This document shows, piece by piece, positions 6,248 to 13,366 of a DNA stretch of 18,985 nucleotides. Position 1 is the stretch's first letter. Each line of letters begins with the position of its first letter. The position numbers and the translations under genes were made by a program. Origin of the DNA: SIG588 sp045599305 (GTDB lineage Bacteria > Bacillota > Clostridia > Oscillospirales > Acutalibacteraceae); the NCBI GenBank assembly GCA_045599305.1, contig JAZRVU010000009.1, positions 1-18,985 on the forward strand, given 5' to 3'. Under the pieces are notes generated by a model. That model made no database searches. It was not told the origin of the DNA and saw only the letters and a program-made list of their open reading frames with translations.

Positions 6248-6409
6248 CTTGCAGGAAAGACGGCGTGGCCGTGCCGAAGGAGTAACACTCTCAGGTGTTC
6301 CGGAAGGGACGAGGACTGCAGGCGGACAGAGCTTTGGAGAAGCCCGTTTTCACGGGTGCCGAAGGTGAAAGCGCTGCGGCGCGAATCTCTCAGGCAAAAG
6401 GACAAAGAA
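6248..6409 (+). promoter_or_regulatory. Tandem glycine riboswitch (two aptamers)
   Basis: Two glycine aptamers in series. Aptamer 1 spans about 6248-6322, with conserved GCCGAAGGAGTAA, CTCTCAGG (6288-6295) and AGGAC, closed by GCAG/CTGC. Aptamer 2 spans about 6331-6409, with TGGAGA, GCCGAAGGTGAAA (6358-6370), ATCTCTCAGGCAAAAGGAC (6385-6403) and a P1 helix CTTTG (6332-6336)/CAAAG (6403-6407). The linker is short, as in cooperative tandem forms. It stands in the leader of an alanine/glycine-type symporter, a known kind of target for this riboswitch. An expression platform with a terminator follows at 6401-6467. Confidence 0.94.
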
Positions 6410-6431
6410 GATCACCCCCGAGGGGGTCTTG

Positions 6432-6467
6432 TCGGCGTGCCTTTTTGCGGCAGGCCGATATTTTTTT
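6432..6467 (+). terminator. Riboswitch-controlled intrinsic terminator
   Basis: TCGGC (6432-6436) plus GCC (6439-6441) pair with GGC (6449-6451) plus GCCGA (6454-6458), with a symmetric 2x2 internal loop, followed by TATTTTTTT (6459-6467). It ends just before the symporter ribosome binding site. An alternative imperfect hairpin at 6401-6433 would use the aptamer-2 P1 3' strand and overlap the left arm. Confidence 0.8.
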
Positions 6468-6487
6468 ACCAAAAGGAGTTGCACACA

Positions 6488-8014
6488 ATGGACACGATCA
6501 TTCAAATCAACGACGCCGTCAACTCGTTCGTCTGGGGCAACGGCGTGTGGCTGCTCATCGCCACCGGTATTCTGATGACGCTGCTCACCAAGGTGTTCCA
6601 GTTGTCTCACATCCGCCTGTGGTGGAAGCACACCATCGGCAGCGTCTTTAAGAAAGACGTGATCGGCCACAGCAAGGAAGCGGCCTCCATCTCGCCGTTT
6701 CAGGCGCTGTGCACGGCGCTGGCGGCCACTGTCGGTACCGGTAACATCGCGGGCGTGGCGGCGGCCATCTGCATCGGCGGCGCGGGCGCCGTCTTCTGGA
6801 TGTGGGTCGCGGCGTTCTTCGGGATGATGACCAACTATTCCGAAAACGTGCTCGGTATCTACTATCGCCGCAAGAACACCAAGGGCGAATGGTCGGGCGG
6901 TGCCATGTACTATCTGCAGGACGGTCTGGGCGGCTTCAAAGGCTGCAAGACCGTCGGCAAGGTGCTGGCGATCATCTTCTCCGTCTTTGCCATGCTCGCC
7001 TCCTTCGGTATCGGCAGCATGGGGCAGGTCAACAAGATCGTGCTCAACGTGGAAAGTGCGTTCCCCGTCGCGTCGCTGACCGATGTGTCGGTGTTCGGTG
7101 AGGTCAACCTCTATCAGCTGCTCATCGGTGTGGTCGTCATGATCCTGGTCGCCATCATCGTGCTGGGCGGCCTCAAGCGGATCGCCGGCTTTGCCGAAAA
7201 GGTCGTCCCCTTCATGATCATCCTCTTCGTCATCGGCAGTGTGGCCATCATCGGTGTCAACTATGCGCAGATCCTGCCTGCTTTCCGCGCGATCTTCGTC
7301 AATGCGTTCCGGCCGGTCGCGGCGCTGGGCGGCGGCGTGGGCTTCATCATCAGCACTGTGATGACGCAGGGCTTCAAGCGCGGCGTCTTCTCCAACGAGG
7401 CCGGTCTGGGCTCCTCCGTCATGGTACACTCCAACTCCAATGTCAAGGAGCCGGTCAAGCAGGGTATGTGGGGCATCTTTGAGGTGTTTGCCGATACCAT
7501 GGTCGTCTGCACCATGACGGCGCTCGTCATCCTGACCTCCGGTGTCTATAATCTGGCCGACGGCTCCGTGGCCGAGGGCGTGAGCGACGCCACGCTGGTG
7601 GCGGCGGCGTTCAACAAGTTCTTCCCGTGGGGCGGCATCGGGGCCAAATTCGTGGCGGTGGCCATGTTCCTGTTTGCCTTCACCACGGTGCTGGGCTGGT
7701 CGCACTACGGCTCCAAGGCGTGGGAGTATCTCTTCGGTGCGAAGACCTCCGTCATCTATAAGCTCATCCATGTGCTCACCACCGTCTTCGGTGCGGTGCT
7801 GACCTCCTCCCTCGCGTGGGATATCTCCGATACCTTCAACGGCCTCATGATGCTGCCCAACCTGATCGGCGTGATCGTGATGTCCGGCATGGTCATGAAG
7901 ATCACAAAGAACTACATCGACCGCAAGAAGCGGGGACTCGACGTGAAGCCGATCCTGTCCTACGATCCCGAGATCCAGGCACAGCAGGAGGCCGGGCTGA
8001 AGGAAGAGGAATAA
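6488..8014 (+). CDS. Alanine/glycine:cation symporter (AGCS family)
   Basis: A 508-residue polytopic membrane protein of the alanine or glycine:cation symporter family, which imports small neutral amino acids with Na+ or H+. It has about ten hydrophobic segments and the family signatures FQALCTALAATVGTGNIAGV (71-90), SGGAMYYLQDGL and RGVFSNEAGLGSS. After the last motif many members have a PIAHAAA-like stretch, whereas here it reads VMVHSNSN, which might mark a substrate variant. AAGGAG nine bases before the ATG fixes the start, although the frame is open far upstream through the leader. Transcription is controlled by the tandem glycine riboswitch, so glycine (or alanine with glycine) is the likely substrate. 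It is monocistronic, ending in a strong terminator. No gcv genes are nearby. Confidence 0.95.
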   Translation: MDTIIQINDAVNSFVWGNGVWLLIATGILMTLLTKVFQLSHIRLWWKHTIGSVFKKDVIGHSKEAASISPFQALCTALAATVGTGNIAGVAAAICIGGAGAVFWMWVAAFFGMMTNYSENVLGIYYRRKNTKGEWSGGAMYYLQDGLGGFKGCKTVGKVLAIIFSVFAMLASFGIGSMGQVNKIVLNVESAFPVASLTDVSVFGEVNLYQLLIGVVVMILVAIIVLGGLKRIAGFAEKVVPFMIILFVIGSVAIIGVNYAQILPAFRAIFVNAFRPVAALGGGVGFIISTVMTQGFKRGVFSNEAGLGSSVMVHSNSNVKEPVKQGMWGIFEVFADTMVVCTMTALVILTSGVYNLADGSVAEGVSDATLVAAAFNKFFPWGGIGAKFVAVAMFLFAFTTVLGWSHYGSKAWEYLFGAKTSVIYKLIHVLTTVFGAVLTSSLAWDISDTFNGLMMLPNLIGVIVMSGMVMKITKNYIDRKKRGLDVKPILSYDPEIQAQQEAGLKEEE

Positions 8015-8036
8015 GCGTTTACTGAAGCGAAAAACG

Positions 8037-8075
8037 AAAACAGCCGGAGAGGCATTCCCTCTCCGGCTGTTTTTT
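8037..8075. terminator. Strong bidirectional terminator between the symporter and the MBL lipoprotein gene
   Basis: The 12-bp perfect stem CAGCCGGAGAGG (8041-8052)/CCTCTCCGGCTG (8058-8069), with AAAA before and a T-run after, serves both converging genes. Confidence 0.92.
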
Positions 8076-8086
8076 GTCGTGGTAAC

Positions 8087-8962
8087 TCACCCCTGCGTCA
8101 CGGTGAGGGCGGTGCCGTCGCTGTGGCAGCGGACGGTGCCGTCGACGGTGGAATAGAACTGTGCGCCCACCGCGGCCAGCGCGGCCTTGGTCTCGTCGGG
8201 GGCGGGATTCTTTTTGGAGTCGCAGGCCACCGCGTAGGCGGGGGAGACCTCCTTGAAGAAGGTGGAGGAGAGCTGGGTGTAGTTGCCGTGGTAGGGCACC
8301 TTCAGGAAATCGGCGCTCCAGTCGGTGTCGGCGGTGATCAGCTCGGCCAGCCGTTCATCCTCGCAGTCGCCGGTGAGCAGCGCCACCTGACTGCCGTGGT
8401 GCAGCCGCACCACCAGCGAGTAGTTGTTGTCCTGCTGCACGCCGCTGCCGTTGACATAGGAGGCCTTCATCGGGCCGTTCACCGTTACCTGCACGTCGTC
8501 CATCATGAAGGTCAGATCGGGCGCACCGGCCGCCATGGCGGTGTCGGTGAGCTCCAACTGCGCCAGCGAGGCCATGAAATTGTCGTATTCCTCGCGCTCG
8601 CCCACATAGTCGGGACGAATGACCTGCCCGATCTCGCAGAAGCCCAGCAGGCGGTCGGCGCCGCCCACGTGGTCGCGGTCGTAGTGGGTGATGACGAGGT
8701 AATCTATGGCGGCGCGGCCGATCTCGTTGAGGTAATTGAGCACCTTGCCGCCGTCGTCGGTCTCGCCCGCATCGATCACCATGGTCTTGGTGGCGGTGGT
8801 CACCACGATGGCGTCCGCCTTGCCCACCTGCAGCACCGCGATATCCATATCGCCGGTGACGGGCAGGATCTCGCGCTCTTTTTTGGCACCGGTGCCGGTG
8901 CAGGCCGCCATGGTCAGGCACAGGGCCGCCGCCAGCAGCAGGGCCGTCATACGTTTGATCAT
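8087..8962 (-). CDS. Secreted metallo-beta-lactamase-fold lipoprotein (ComEC/Rec2 C-terminal-like)
   Basis: A 291-residue lipoprotein: residues 1-21 form a signal peptide (MIKRMTALLLAAALCLTMAAC) with the lipobox cysteine at 21. The rest is a metallo-beta-lactamase fold of the kind found in the extracellular ComEC domain: VIDAG (62-66), the metal motif THYDRDHVGG (92-101), DNNYSLVVRL, LLTGDCED and VPYHGN. ComEC-type proteins usually show PHHGS at the last place, so Tyr replaces one His here. The activity is likely hydrolytic (phosphodiester-type substrates are common in this clade) outside the cell, but the substrate is unknown. AAGGAG seven bases upstream supports the start. It follows ttcA by 13 bp and is likely co-transcribed. 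Confidence 0.88.
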   Translation of the reverse strand: MIKRMTALLLAAALCLTMAACTGTGAKKEREILPVTGDMDIAVLQVGKADAIVVTTATKTMVIDAGETDDGGKVLNYLNEIGRAAIDYLVITHYDRDHVGGADRLLGFCEIGQVIRPDYVGEREEYDNFMASLAQLELTDTAMAAGAPDLTFMMDDVQVTVNGPMKASYVNGSGVQQDNNYSLVVRLHHGSQVALLTGDCEDERLAELITADTDWSADFLKVPYHGNYTQLSSTFFKEVSPAYAVACDSKKNPAPDETKAALAAVGAQFYSTVDGTVRCHSDGTALTVTQG

Positions 8963-8975
8963 AAAAAAACTCCTT

Positions 8976-9695
8976 TCACCAGCCGTTTTGCCGGTTTTCC
9001 TGTAATGCGTGGATCAGTTTTTCGCTCACATCGCCGTATTTTGCCGAAAGGGCGGCGGTCAGATCTTTCATCTGCCGGCGGTTGGTCTGCCCGTCCACCG
9101 GACAGCGGGAGGGTACCACCGGCAGGTCTTCCCGCGCCGCAAAGGCGGCGATCTCCCGTTCGGCGGCGAAGATCAGCGGGCGGATGAGCCGCAGCCCGCT
9201 GCGATCCAGTTCGGTACGGGGGGCAAAGCAGGCGAACCGCCCGCCCGACAGCAGATTCATCAGCACCGTTTCGGCCGCGTCATCCTTGTGGTGACCCAGC
9301 GCCACCACGTTGCAGGAGAGTTCCCGCGCCACCCGGTGCAGGGTGCCCCGCCGCATCTTGGCGCACAGCGAGCAGGGCGGCTTATCGCCTACCCGCGCCG
9401 CCACCGCCTCGGCCAGTTTGGTGCGGCGCAGTTCATAGGGCACCTCCAGCCGGTCACACAGCCGCGCCACGCCGGAAAAGTCGTTCTCCTCCCCGCCAAA
9501 GCAGGGGTCGAGCGTCACCGCCGTGAGCGAAAAGGGCGCGGGGGAAAAGCGGCGGTAGTCGGCCAGCAGCACCAGTAGCGCCAGGCTGTCCTTGCCGCCG
9601 GAGACGCCCACGGCCACCCGGTCACCCGGCTCAAAGAGGGAATAGCGCTCCGCCGCGGCCCGCAGATAGGCCAGCAGCTGCTGACGGTCGGCCAT
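8976..9695 (-). CDS. ttcA: TtcA-like tRNA 2-thiocytidine synthetase (PP-loop ATPase)
   Basis: A 239-residue PP-loop protein of the TtcA/TilS group. The ATP-binding PP-loop SGGKDS is at 32-37 and GHHKDDAAET at 134-143. The CxxC pair C108/C111 (PPCSLC) and a third cysteine C198 (PSRCPVDGQTNRR) match the TtcA pattern in which three Cys hold a 4Fe-4S cluster. TilS lacks this set, so TtcA-type (2-thiolation of C32 in tRNA) is preferred, though clostridial relatives are sometimes called only ATP-binding protein. In-frame ATGs occur at 9701 and 9695. AGGAGG is two bases from the first and eight from the second, so 9695 is used. It heads a two-gene operon with the MBL lipoprotein, with no functional link visible. 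Confidence 0.88.
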   Translation of the reverse strand: MADRQQLLAYLRAAAERYSLFEPGDRVAVGVSGGKDSLALLVLLADYRRFSPAPFSLTAVTLDPCFGGEENDFSGVARLCDRLEVPYELRRTKLAEAVAARVGDKPPCSLCAKMRRGTLHRVARELSCNVVALGHHKDDAAETVLMNLLSGGRFACFAPRTELDRSGLRLIRPLIFAAEREIAAFAAREDLPVVPSRCPVDGQTNRRQMKDLTAALSAKYGDVSEKLIHALQENRQNGW

Positions 9696-9721
9696 GTCCA
9701 TCCCCTCCTTCTCGTGCCTTT

Positions 9722-9750
9722 ATTATACAGGACTTTTTTGCCGGATGCAA
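9722..9750 (-). promoter_or_regulatory. Sigma-A promoter of ttcA-MBL
   Basis: On the minus strand TTGCAT (9750-9745), 17-bp spacer, TATAAT (9727-9722), about 25 bases before the start codon. The hexamers and spacing are the same as in the riboswitch promoter at 6189. Confidence 0.85.
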
Positions 9751-9765
9751 TAGACAAATTGTGAA

Positions 9766-9796
9766 CAAAAACCTACCCCGCATTTATTCTTCGGGG
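9766..9796 (-). terminator. Probable weak terminator of the ygjP gene
   Basis: Reading the minus strand, CCCCG (9796-9792) and CGGGG (9780-9776) form a 5-bp stem with an 11-base loop, followed by TAGGTTTTTG. It lies about 30 bases past the ygjP stop and just upstream of the ttcA promoter. The short stem makes it uncertain. Confidence 0.45.
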
Positions 9797-9827
9797 AATA
9801 TCTTGTATGGATTATACAAATCGTATT

Positions 9828-10340
9828 TCATTGTGGGGGCTTTTTCAGCATGGCCGCCCGGGCATCGTAATCCGGCATCGTCTGCCGTACGAAGGCGTAA
9901 AACGCGGGGCCGTGGTCACGGTGGCGCAGGTGGGCCAGTTCGTGCACCACCACGCAGTCGATCACCTCGGGCGGGTAGGCCATCAGGCGGCAGGAAAAAT
10001 TCAGATTGCCGGCGGCGGAACAGCTGCCCCAGCGGCGCCGGGCGGCGTTCACCTTCACCTGCGCGGGGGTGACGCCCATCCGGGCGGCAAAATACGCCAC
10101 CCGTCCGGGCAGAAGCGCCTTTGCCTGCCGGCGCCACTCGTCCAGCCCGGCGGCGGTCGGCTCGGGACGGGGCGGCGGCATGGTCTGCAGCCGCTCGGTG
10201 ATCCTGCCCGCGTTGGCGGCCACCGTGCGGTCGATCACGGCGCGGGGCAGCCGCAGCGGCGCCCGCACGATCACCTCGCCGCCGGGGCGCAGTTCGATGG
10301 CGAGGGTGCGCCGCTTGGAGCGGATAAGGGTGTATTCCAT
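9828..10340 (-). CDS. ygjP: YgjP/DUF45-type zinc metallopeptidase
   Basis: A 170-residue protein of the YgjP family (DUF45, SprT/M48-like zincin). The zinc motif HELAH is at 133-137 and the third ligand is probably His143 in RHRDHGPAFYAF. The typical upstream signature RRRWGSCSAAGNLNFSCRLM is at 101-120. The N-terminus (IRSKRRTLAIEL..GGEVIVRAP) is the usual family beta region. E. coli YgjP has a similar length; its cellular substrate is unsettled. AGGAGG seven bases before the ATG fixes the start, and a near-consensus promoter lies just upstream. It is monocistronic, transcribed away from the queT operon. Confidence 0.88.
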   Translation of the reverse strand: MEYTLIRSKRRTLAIELRPGGEVIVRAPLRLPRAVIDRTVAANAGRITERLQTMPPPRPEPTAAGLDEWRRQAKALLPGRVAYFAARMGVTPAQVKVNAARRRWGSCSAAGNLNFSCRLMAYPPEVIDCVVVHELAHLRHRDHGPAFYAFVRQTMPDYDARAAMLKKPPQ

Positions 10341-10372
10341 TCTGCCTCCTCCTTCCCGGAAAGTGTGACTTC

Positions 10373-10401
10373 ATTGTAGTCAAAACGGGTATATTTGTCA
10401 A
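10373..10401 (-). promoter_or_regulatory. Near-consensus sigma-A promoter of ygjP
   Basis: On the minus strand TTGACA (10401-10396), 17-bp spacer, TACAAT (10378-10373), about 30 bases before the start codon. Confidence 0.88.
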
Positions 10402-10432
10402 TGCGGACGGCGAAAATTGTGCCGGGAACACC

Positions 10433-10461
10433 TTGACAAGGCGGTATAGAACGTGTATTAT
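10433..10461 (+). promoter_or_regulatory. Sigma-A promoter of queT-darA-holB-ricT
   Basis: TTGACA (10433-10438), 17-bp spacer, TATTAT (10456-10461). The start near 10468 gives an 80-base leader before queT. It is divergent from the ygjP promoter 32 bases away. Confidence 0.85.
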
Positions 10462-10489
10462 AAATACTGTATAGGTATCATTATCTGTA

Positions 10490-10540
10490 CTGGTCAGTTC
10501 GAAACCATCCTGACCCAAAACAAAACTACGGAAAACGGAA
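10490..10540 (+). promoter_or_regulatory. Candidate preQ1-type riboswitch in the queT leader
   Basis: A 6-bp hairpin GGTCAG (10492-10497)/CTGACC (10510-10515) with a 12-base loop TTCGAAACCATC is followed by an A-rich tail CAAAACAAAACTACGG (10516-10531). A small hairpin with a loop starting TTC and a tail like AAAAAACTAAGG is the layout of class I preQ1 aptamers, and QueT-family genes are known targets of preQ1 riboswitches. Loop-tail pairing is weak here (TTCG with CGGA), and class III, known from this bacterial group, could not be checked by eye. This is a proposal only. Confidence 0.42.
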
Positions 10541-10549
10541 GCGATCTTT

Positions 10550-11068
10550 TTGAAACATCATTCTTCGGCGCGCGGGCTGGAATTTCTGGCACAGGCGGGT
10601 GCGATCGGCGGACTGTATGCCGCCATGTGTCTGCTCATCCGCTTCGGGCCGTTCCGCCCGGCGGAAATGCTCACCGTGCTGCCGGTGTATCTGCCGGCCG
10701 CCGTGCCGGGACTCACGCTGGGGTGCCTCATCACCAATCTGCTGGCGGGCGCCGGTGCGTGGGACTGGCTGATCGGTACGCTGGCCACGCTGGTGTCGGC
10801 CGTTGTCAGCCGGCTGCTCCGGCGGGTGCGGTGGCACGGGCTGCCGGTGCTGTCGGTCTGGCCGCCGGTGCTCATCAACGCGGTGGCCGTGGGGGCGGAG
10901 CTGGCCTGCCTGTCGGGCGACGGCTTTTCGTGGCCGGCCTTTGCGCTTTCGGCGGCGGGTGTCGCGGCGGCCGAGACGGTCACCTGTGTCGGCGGCGGTC
11001 TGCTGCTGTCGGCGGTGCTGGAGCGGCGGGGATTTTTTGGGGAAAGTGCGGAGCATCACGCTTCGTGA
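10550..11068 (+). CDS. queT: QueT-family transporter (ECF S-component-like, queuosine precursor uptake)
   Basis: A 172-residue hydrophobic protein with five or six membrane segments. The stretch RPAEMLTVLPVYLPAAVPGL (36-55) followed by GCLITNLLAGAG and IGTLATLVSA is characteristic of the QueT family (DUF988), proposed substrate-binding components for uptake of queuine or its precursors, likely with a shared ECF energising module encoded elsewhere. The start is a TTG at 10550; no in-frame ATG lies early enough, and GGAAG about ten bases upstream is a weak ribosome binding site. It is first in the queT-darA-holB-ricT operon and 18 bp before darA. No other queuosine genes are in the window. The leader may hold a preQ1 sensor. 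Confidence 0.82.
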   Translation: MKHHSSARGLEFLAQAGAIGGLYAAMCLLIRFGPFRPAEMLTVLPVYLPAAVPGLTLGCLITNLLAGAGAWDWLIGTLATLVSAVVSRLLRRVRWHGLPVLSVWPPVLINAVAVGAELACLSGDGFSWPAFALSAAGVAAAETVTCVGGGLLLSAVLERRGFFGESAEHHAS

Positions 11069-11086
11069 AATAGAGGGGGTCTATCC

Positions 11087-11407
11087 ATGAAACTCATTAT
11101 GGCCATTGTGAACAAGGACGATTCCGGACGGGTGTCCGAGGAAGTGACGAAGGCGGGCTTTTCGGTGACGAAGCTGGCCACCACCGGCGGCTTTCTGCAG
11201 GCCGGCAACACCACCTTCCTCATCGGTACGGACGAGCAGCGCGTGGACGAGGTGATCGGGCTGATCGAGCGGTATTCCAAGCGCCGCACCCAGATGATCT
11301 CGGGCGCGACCTACGGCGCCACGGCGGCCGTCTCCATCCCGGTGGAGGTCACGGTGGGCGGTGCTACCGTCTTTGTGCTGGATGTGGAGCGGTTTGAAAA
11401 ACTCTGA
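11087..11407 (+). CDS. darA: DarA, cyclic-di-AMP receptor (PII-like)
   Basis: A 106-residue PII-like signalling protein (DarA/PstA/YaaQ) that binds c-di-AMP as a trimer in Firmicutes. The sequence opens MKLIMAIVNKDDSGRVSEEV and has KLATTGGFLQAGNTTFLIGT (about 29-48), the conserved ligand-loop region, and ends in a ferredoxin-like strand (VFVLDVERFEKL). The length matches the family (about 109). GAGGGGG lies about eight bases before the ATG. Its stop TGA overlaps the holB ATG by one base (TGATG), so the two are translationally coupled. In Bacillus the homologue lies in a tmk-yaaQ-yaaR-holB-ricT cluster; here tmk and yaaR are absent. Confidence 0.94.
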   Translation: MKLIMAIVNKDDSGRVSEEVTKAGFSVTKLATTGGFLQAGNTTFLIGTDEQRVDEVIGLIERYSKRRTQMISGATYGATAAVSIPVEVTVGGATVFVLDVERFEKL

Positions 11408-12387
11408 TGAATTGCGCGGAGTTTTTGGGTAATGCAGACGCCAAGGCGCGGCTCGCTTCCTATGCGGACAGCGGGCGTTTTCCGCACGCACTGCTGATCG
11501 AGGGCCCCGCGGGGAGCGGCCGGCGCACGCTGGCGCGGCTGTTCGCACGGGCGGCGGTCTGCACCGGTGCGGGGGAAAAGCCCTGCGGCGTCTGTCCCGC
11601 CTGCCGCAAGGCGCTCGACGGTGCCCATCCCGATATCGAGGAGTGGGGCGGCGACACGCGTTCCTTTAAGGTCGACGCGGTGCGCGAACTGCGGGAGGGC
11701 GCCTATGTGCTGCCCAACGAGGCGCCCCGCCGGGTGATGATCCTGGCGGGCGCGGACAGCATGACGGTGCAGGCACAGAACGCGATATTGAAAATACTGG
11801 AGGAGCCGCCGGAGAGCCTGCTCTTTGTGCTGACGTGTGAAAACCGGGCACTGCTGCTGCCCACGGTGCGCTCCCGCACGCTGTGCATCACCCTGCACGG
11901 TGTGGAGGCGGCCGAGGCACTGCCGCTGATGAAGCGGCGGATGCCGGATGTGCCGCAGGAACAGCTTGCCGAGGCGCTGAAGCTCTACGACGGCTGTATC
12001 GGCCGGGCGCTGGACGCCGTGGCGGGGGATGGCCTGACCCGGGTGCGCACGCTTTCGGAGCAGATCGCCGCGGCCGTGACGGCTCCCGCCGAGTGGACGC
12101 TGACAGCGGCGCTCGCCCCGCTTGACCAGAAGGACAAAACGCTGACAGACGATGTGCTGGCGGCGCTGGTGCTGTTGTTCTGCGATGCGCTGGCCGTGTC
12201 GCAGGGGGCGGCGCGGGCGGTGTCTCCCGCCGCCGGGAAACTGGCGTCGCAGCTGACATCGCCGCATCTGGCGGCACTGACCGATGCGACCCGGGCGCTG
12301 CAGCAGATGCGCCGCCGCAATGTGAACCAGACATTGTTTTTGAACTTGATGAGTGCCCGCCTGCGTACGGCGGCCGGGCGCGATTGA
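11407..12387 (+). CDS. holB: HolB, DNA polymerase III delta' subunit
   Basis: A 326-residue clamp-loader subunit. It has the AAA+ layout: a P-loop-like GPAGSGRRT (33-41), the zinc-binding cysteines C52, C60, C63 and C66, GADSMTVQAQNAILKILEEP with LEEPP at 131-135, and an SRC-like motif that reads SRT (156-158). The P-loop lysine is replaced by Arg, so ATP binding is doubtful, and the catalytic SRC cysteine is also changed. Loss of nucleotide binding is normal for delta' in several bacteria, so the subunit probably acts structurally. It starts inside the darA stop codon and is followed 30 bp later by ricT, the usual Firmicutes order. Confidence 0.93.
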   Translation: MNCAEFLGNADAKARLASYADSGRFPHALLIEGPAGSGRRTLARLFARAAVCTGAGEKPCGVCPACRKALDGAHPDIEEWGGDTRSFKVDAVRELREGAYVLPNEAPRRVMILAGADSMTVQAQNAILKILEEPPESLLFVLTCENRALLLPTVRSRTLCITLHGVEAAEALPLMKRRMPDVPQEQLAEALKLYDGCIGRALDAVAGDGLTRVRTLSEQIAAAVTAPAEWTLTAALAPLDQKDKTLTDDVLAALVLLFCDALAVSQGAARAVSPAAGKLASQLTSPHLAALTDATRALQQMRRRNVNQTLFLNLMSARLRTAAGRD

Positions 12388-12417
12388 CATATTCCACGAA
12401 AAAGAAAGAGGAACAGT

Positions 12418-13296
12418 ATGGCAGAGATCGTTGGCGTGCGTTTTCGCAACGCAGGAAAGACTTATTATTTCGACCCCGCCGGCCACACCCTGAACGAGGG
12501 GGACGTGGCGGTGGTGGAGACGGCCCGCGGCCCGGAGTGCGGCGAGGTCGTCATCAGCAACCGCACGGTGGAGGACGCCACCGTGGTCAAGCCGCTCAAA
12601 TCGGTGCTGCGTCTCGCGACCGAGGAGGATATCCGGCACATGGAGGAAAACGAGGCGCGCCGCAAAAAAGCGATGAAGCAGTGTCAGGAGCGCATCAACG
12701 CCCACAAGCTGGACATGAAGCTGGTGGACGCGGAGTATGCGCTGGACAACTCCAAGCTGCTTTTCTATTTCACCGCCGACGGGCGGGTGGATTTCCGTGA
12801 ACTGGTGAAGGATCTGGCCTCCTTCTTCCACACCCGCATCGAGCTGCGGCAGATCGGTGTGCGGGACGAGGCCAAGATGCTCGGCGGACTGGGCATCTGC
12901 GGTCAGCCGCTGTGCTGCACCCAGTTCTTGAGCGATTTCCAGCCTGTCTCCATCAAAATGGCCAAGGAGCAGGGCCTGTCGCTCAACCCCACCAAGATCT
13001 CCGGCACCTGCGGCCGGCTGATGTGCTGCCTCAAATATGAGCAGGACGTCTATGAGCAGCTACTCAAGGCGAGCCCGAAGATGGGCGCGGCCGTGGTCAC
13101 CGAGGAGGGACGCGGCGTGGTCACCGAGGTGAACCTGCTGGCCGAAACGCTCAAGGTGCGGCTGGACAAAGCCCCCGATTCCCCGCCGGTCACGGTGCCG
13201 GTCGCCACGGTGAAGACGATCCGCGGCGGCCGTCCGCCCAAGTCCGCCGAAGCGGGGGAGGAGCCGGAAGAGGCGGCAGAGGAAGCAGAGGAATAA
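12418..13296 (+). CDS. ricT: RicT (PSP1/YaaT), Fe-S regulator of RNase Y
   Basis: A 292-residue PSP1-domain protein. In Bacillus subtilis RicT joins RicA and RicF in a complex with two 4Fe-4S clusters that directs RNase Y mRNA processing. The conserved cysteine sets are GICGQPLCC (C161, C166, C167) and GTCGRLMCC (C198, C203, C204). The N-terminal half (GVRFRNAGKTYYFDP, VAVVETARGPECGEVV) is the PSP1 fold. The C-terminus from about 265 is a Pro/Glu-rich acidic tail that varies in the family. GAGG seven bases before the ATG supports the start. No ricA or ricF is in the window. Last gene of the operon, closed by a strong terminator. Confidence 0.94.
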   Translation: MAEIVGVRFRNAGKTYYFDPAGHTLNEGDVAVVETARGPECGEVVISNRTVEDATVVKPLKSVLRLATEEDIRHMEENEARRKKAMKQCQERINAHKLDMKLVDAEYALDNSKLLFYFTADGRVDFRELVKDLASFFHTRIELRQIGVRDEAKMLGGLGICGQPLCCTQFLSDFQPVSIKMAKEQGLSLNPTKISGTCGRLMCCLKYEQDVYEQLLKASPKMGAAVVTEEGRGVVTEVNLLAETLKVRLDKAPDSPPVTVPVATVKTIRGGRPPKSAEAGEEPEEAAEEAEE

Positions 13297-13300
13297 ATAG

Positions 13301-13334
13301 AGTGCCGTCCGCGTGGGCGGACGGCACTGTTTTG
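13301..13334 (+). terminator. Terminator of the queT-darA-holB-ricT operon
   Basis: The 12-bp perfect stem AGTGCCGTCCGC (13301-13312)/GCGGACGGCACT (13317-13328), with loop GTGG and followed by GTTTTG, begins four bases after the ricT stop. Confidence 0.9.
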
Positions 13335-13366
13335 TCAAAGTATCCGTTTTGGGAGAGTGGTCCAAC

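Noticed and set aside
6139..6487. T-box leader for the symporter
   Set aside because: No T-box sequence or specifier arm is seen, whereas both glycine aptamer cores are present.
6350..7771. A 473-codon minus-strand frame opposite the symporter
   Set aside because: His/Asp-rich shadow of the symporter coding strand; the plus-strand gene has clear family motifs and a riboswitch.
8976..9695. TilS (tRNA lysidine synthetase)
   Set aside because: The protein has the CxxC plus third Cys set and short C-terminus of TtcA-type enzymes, and lacks TilS C-terminal domains.
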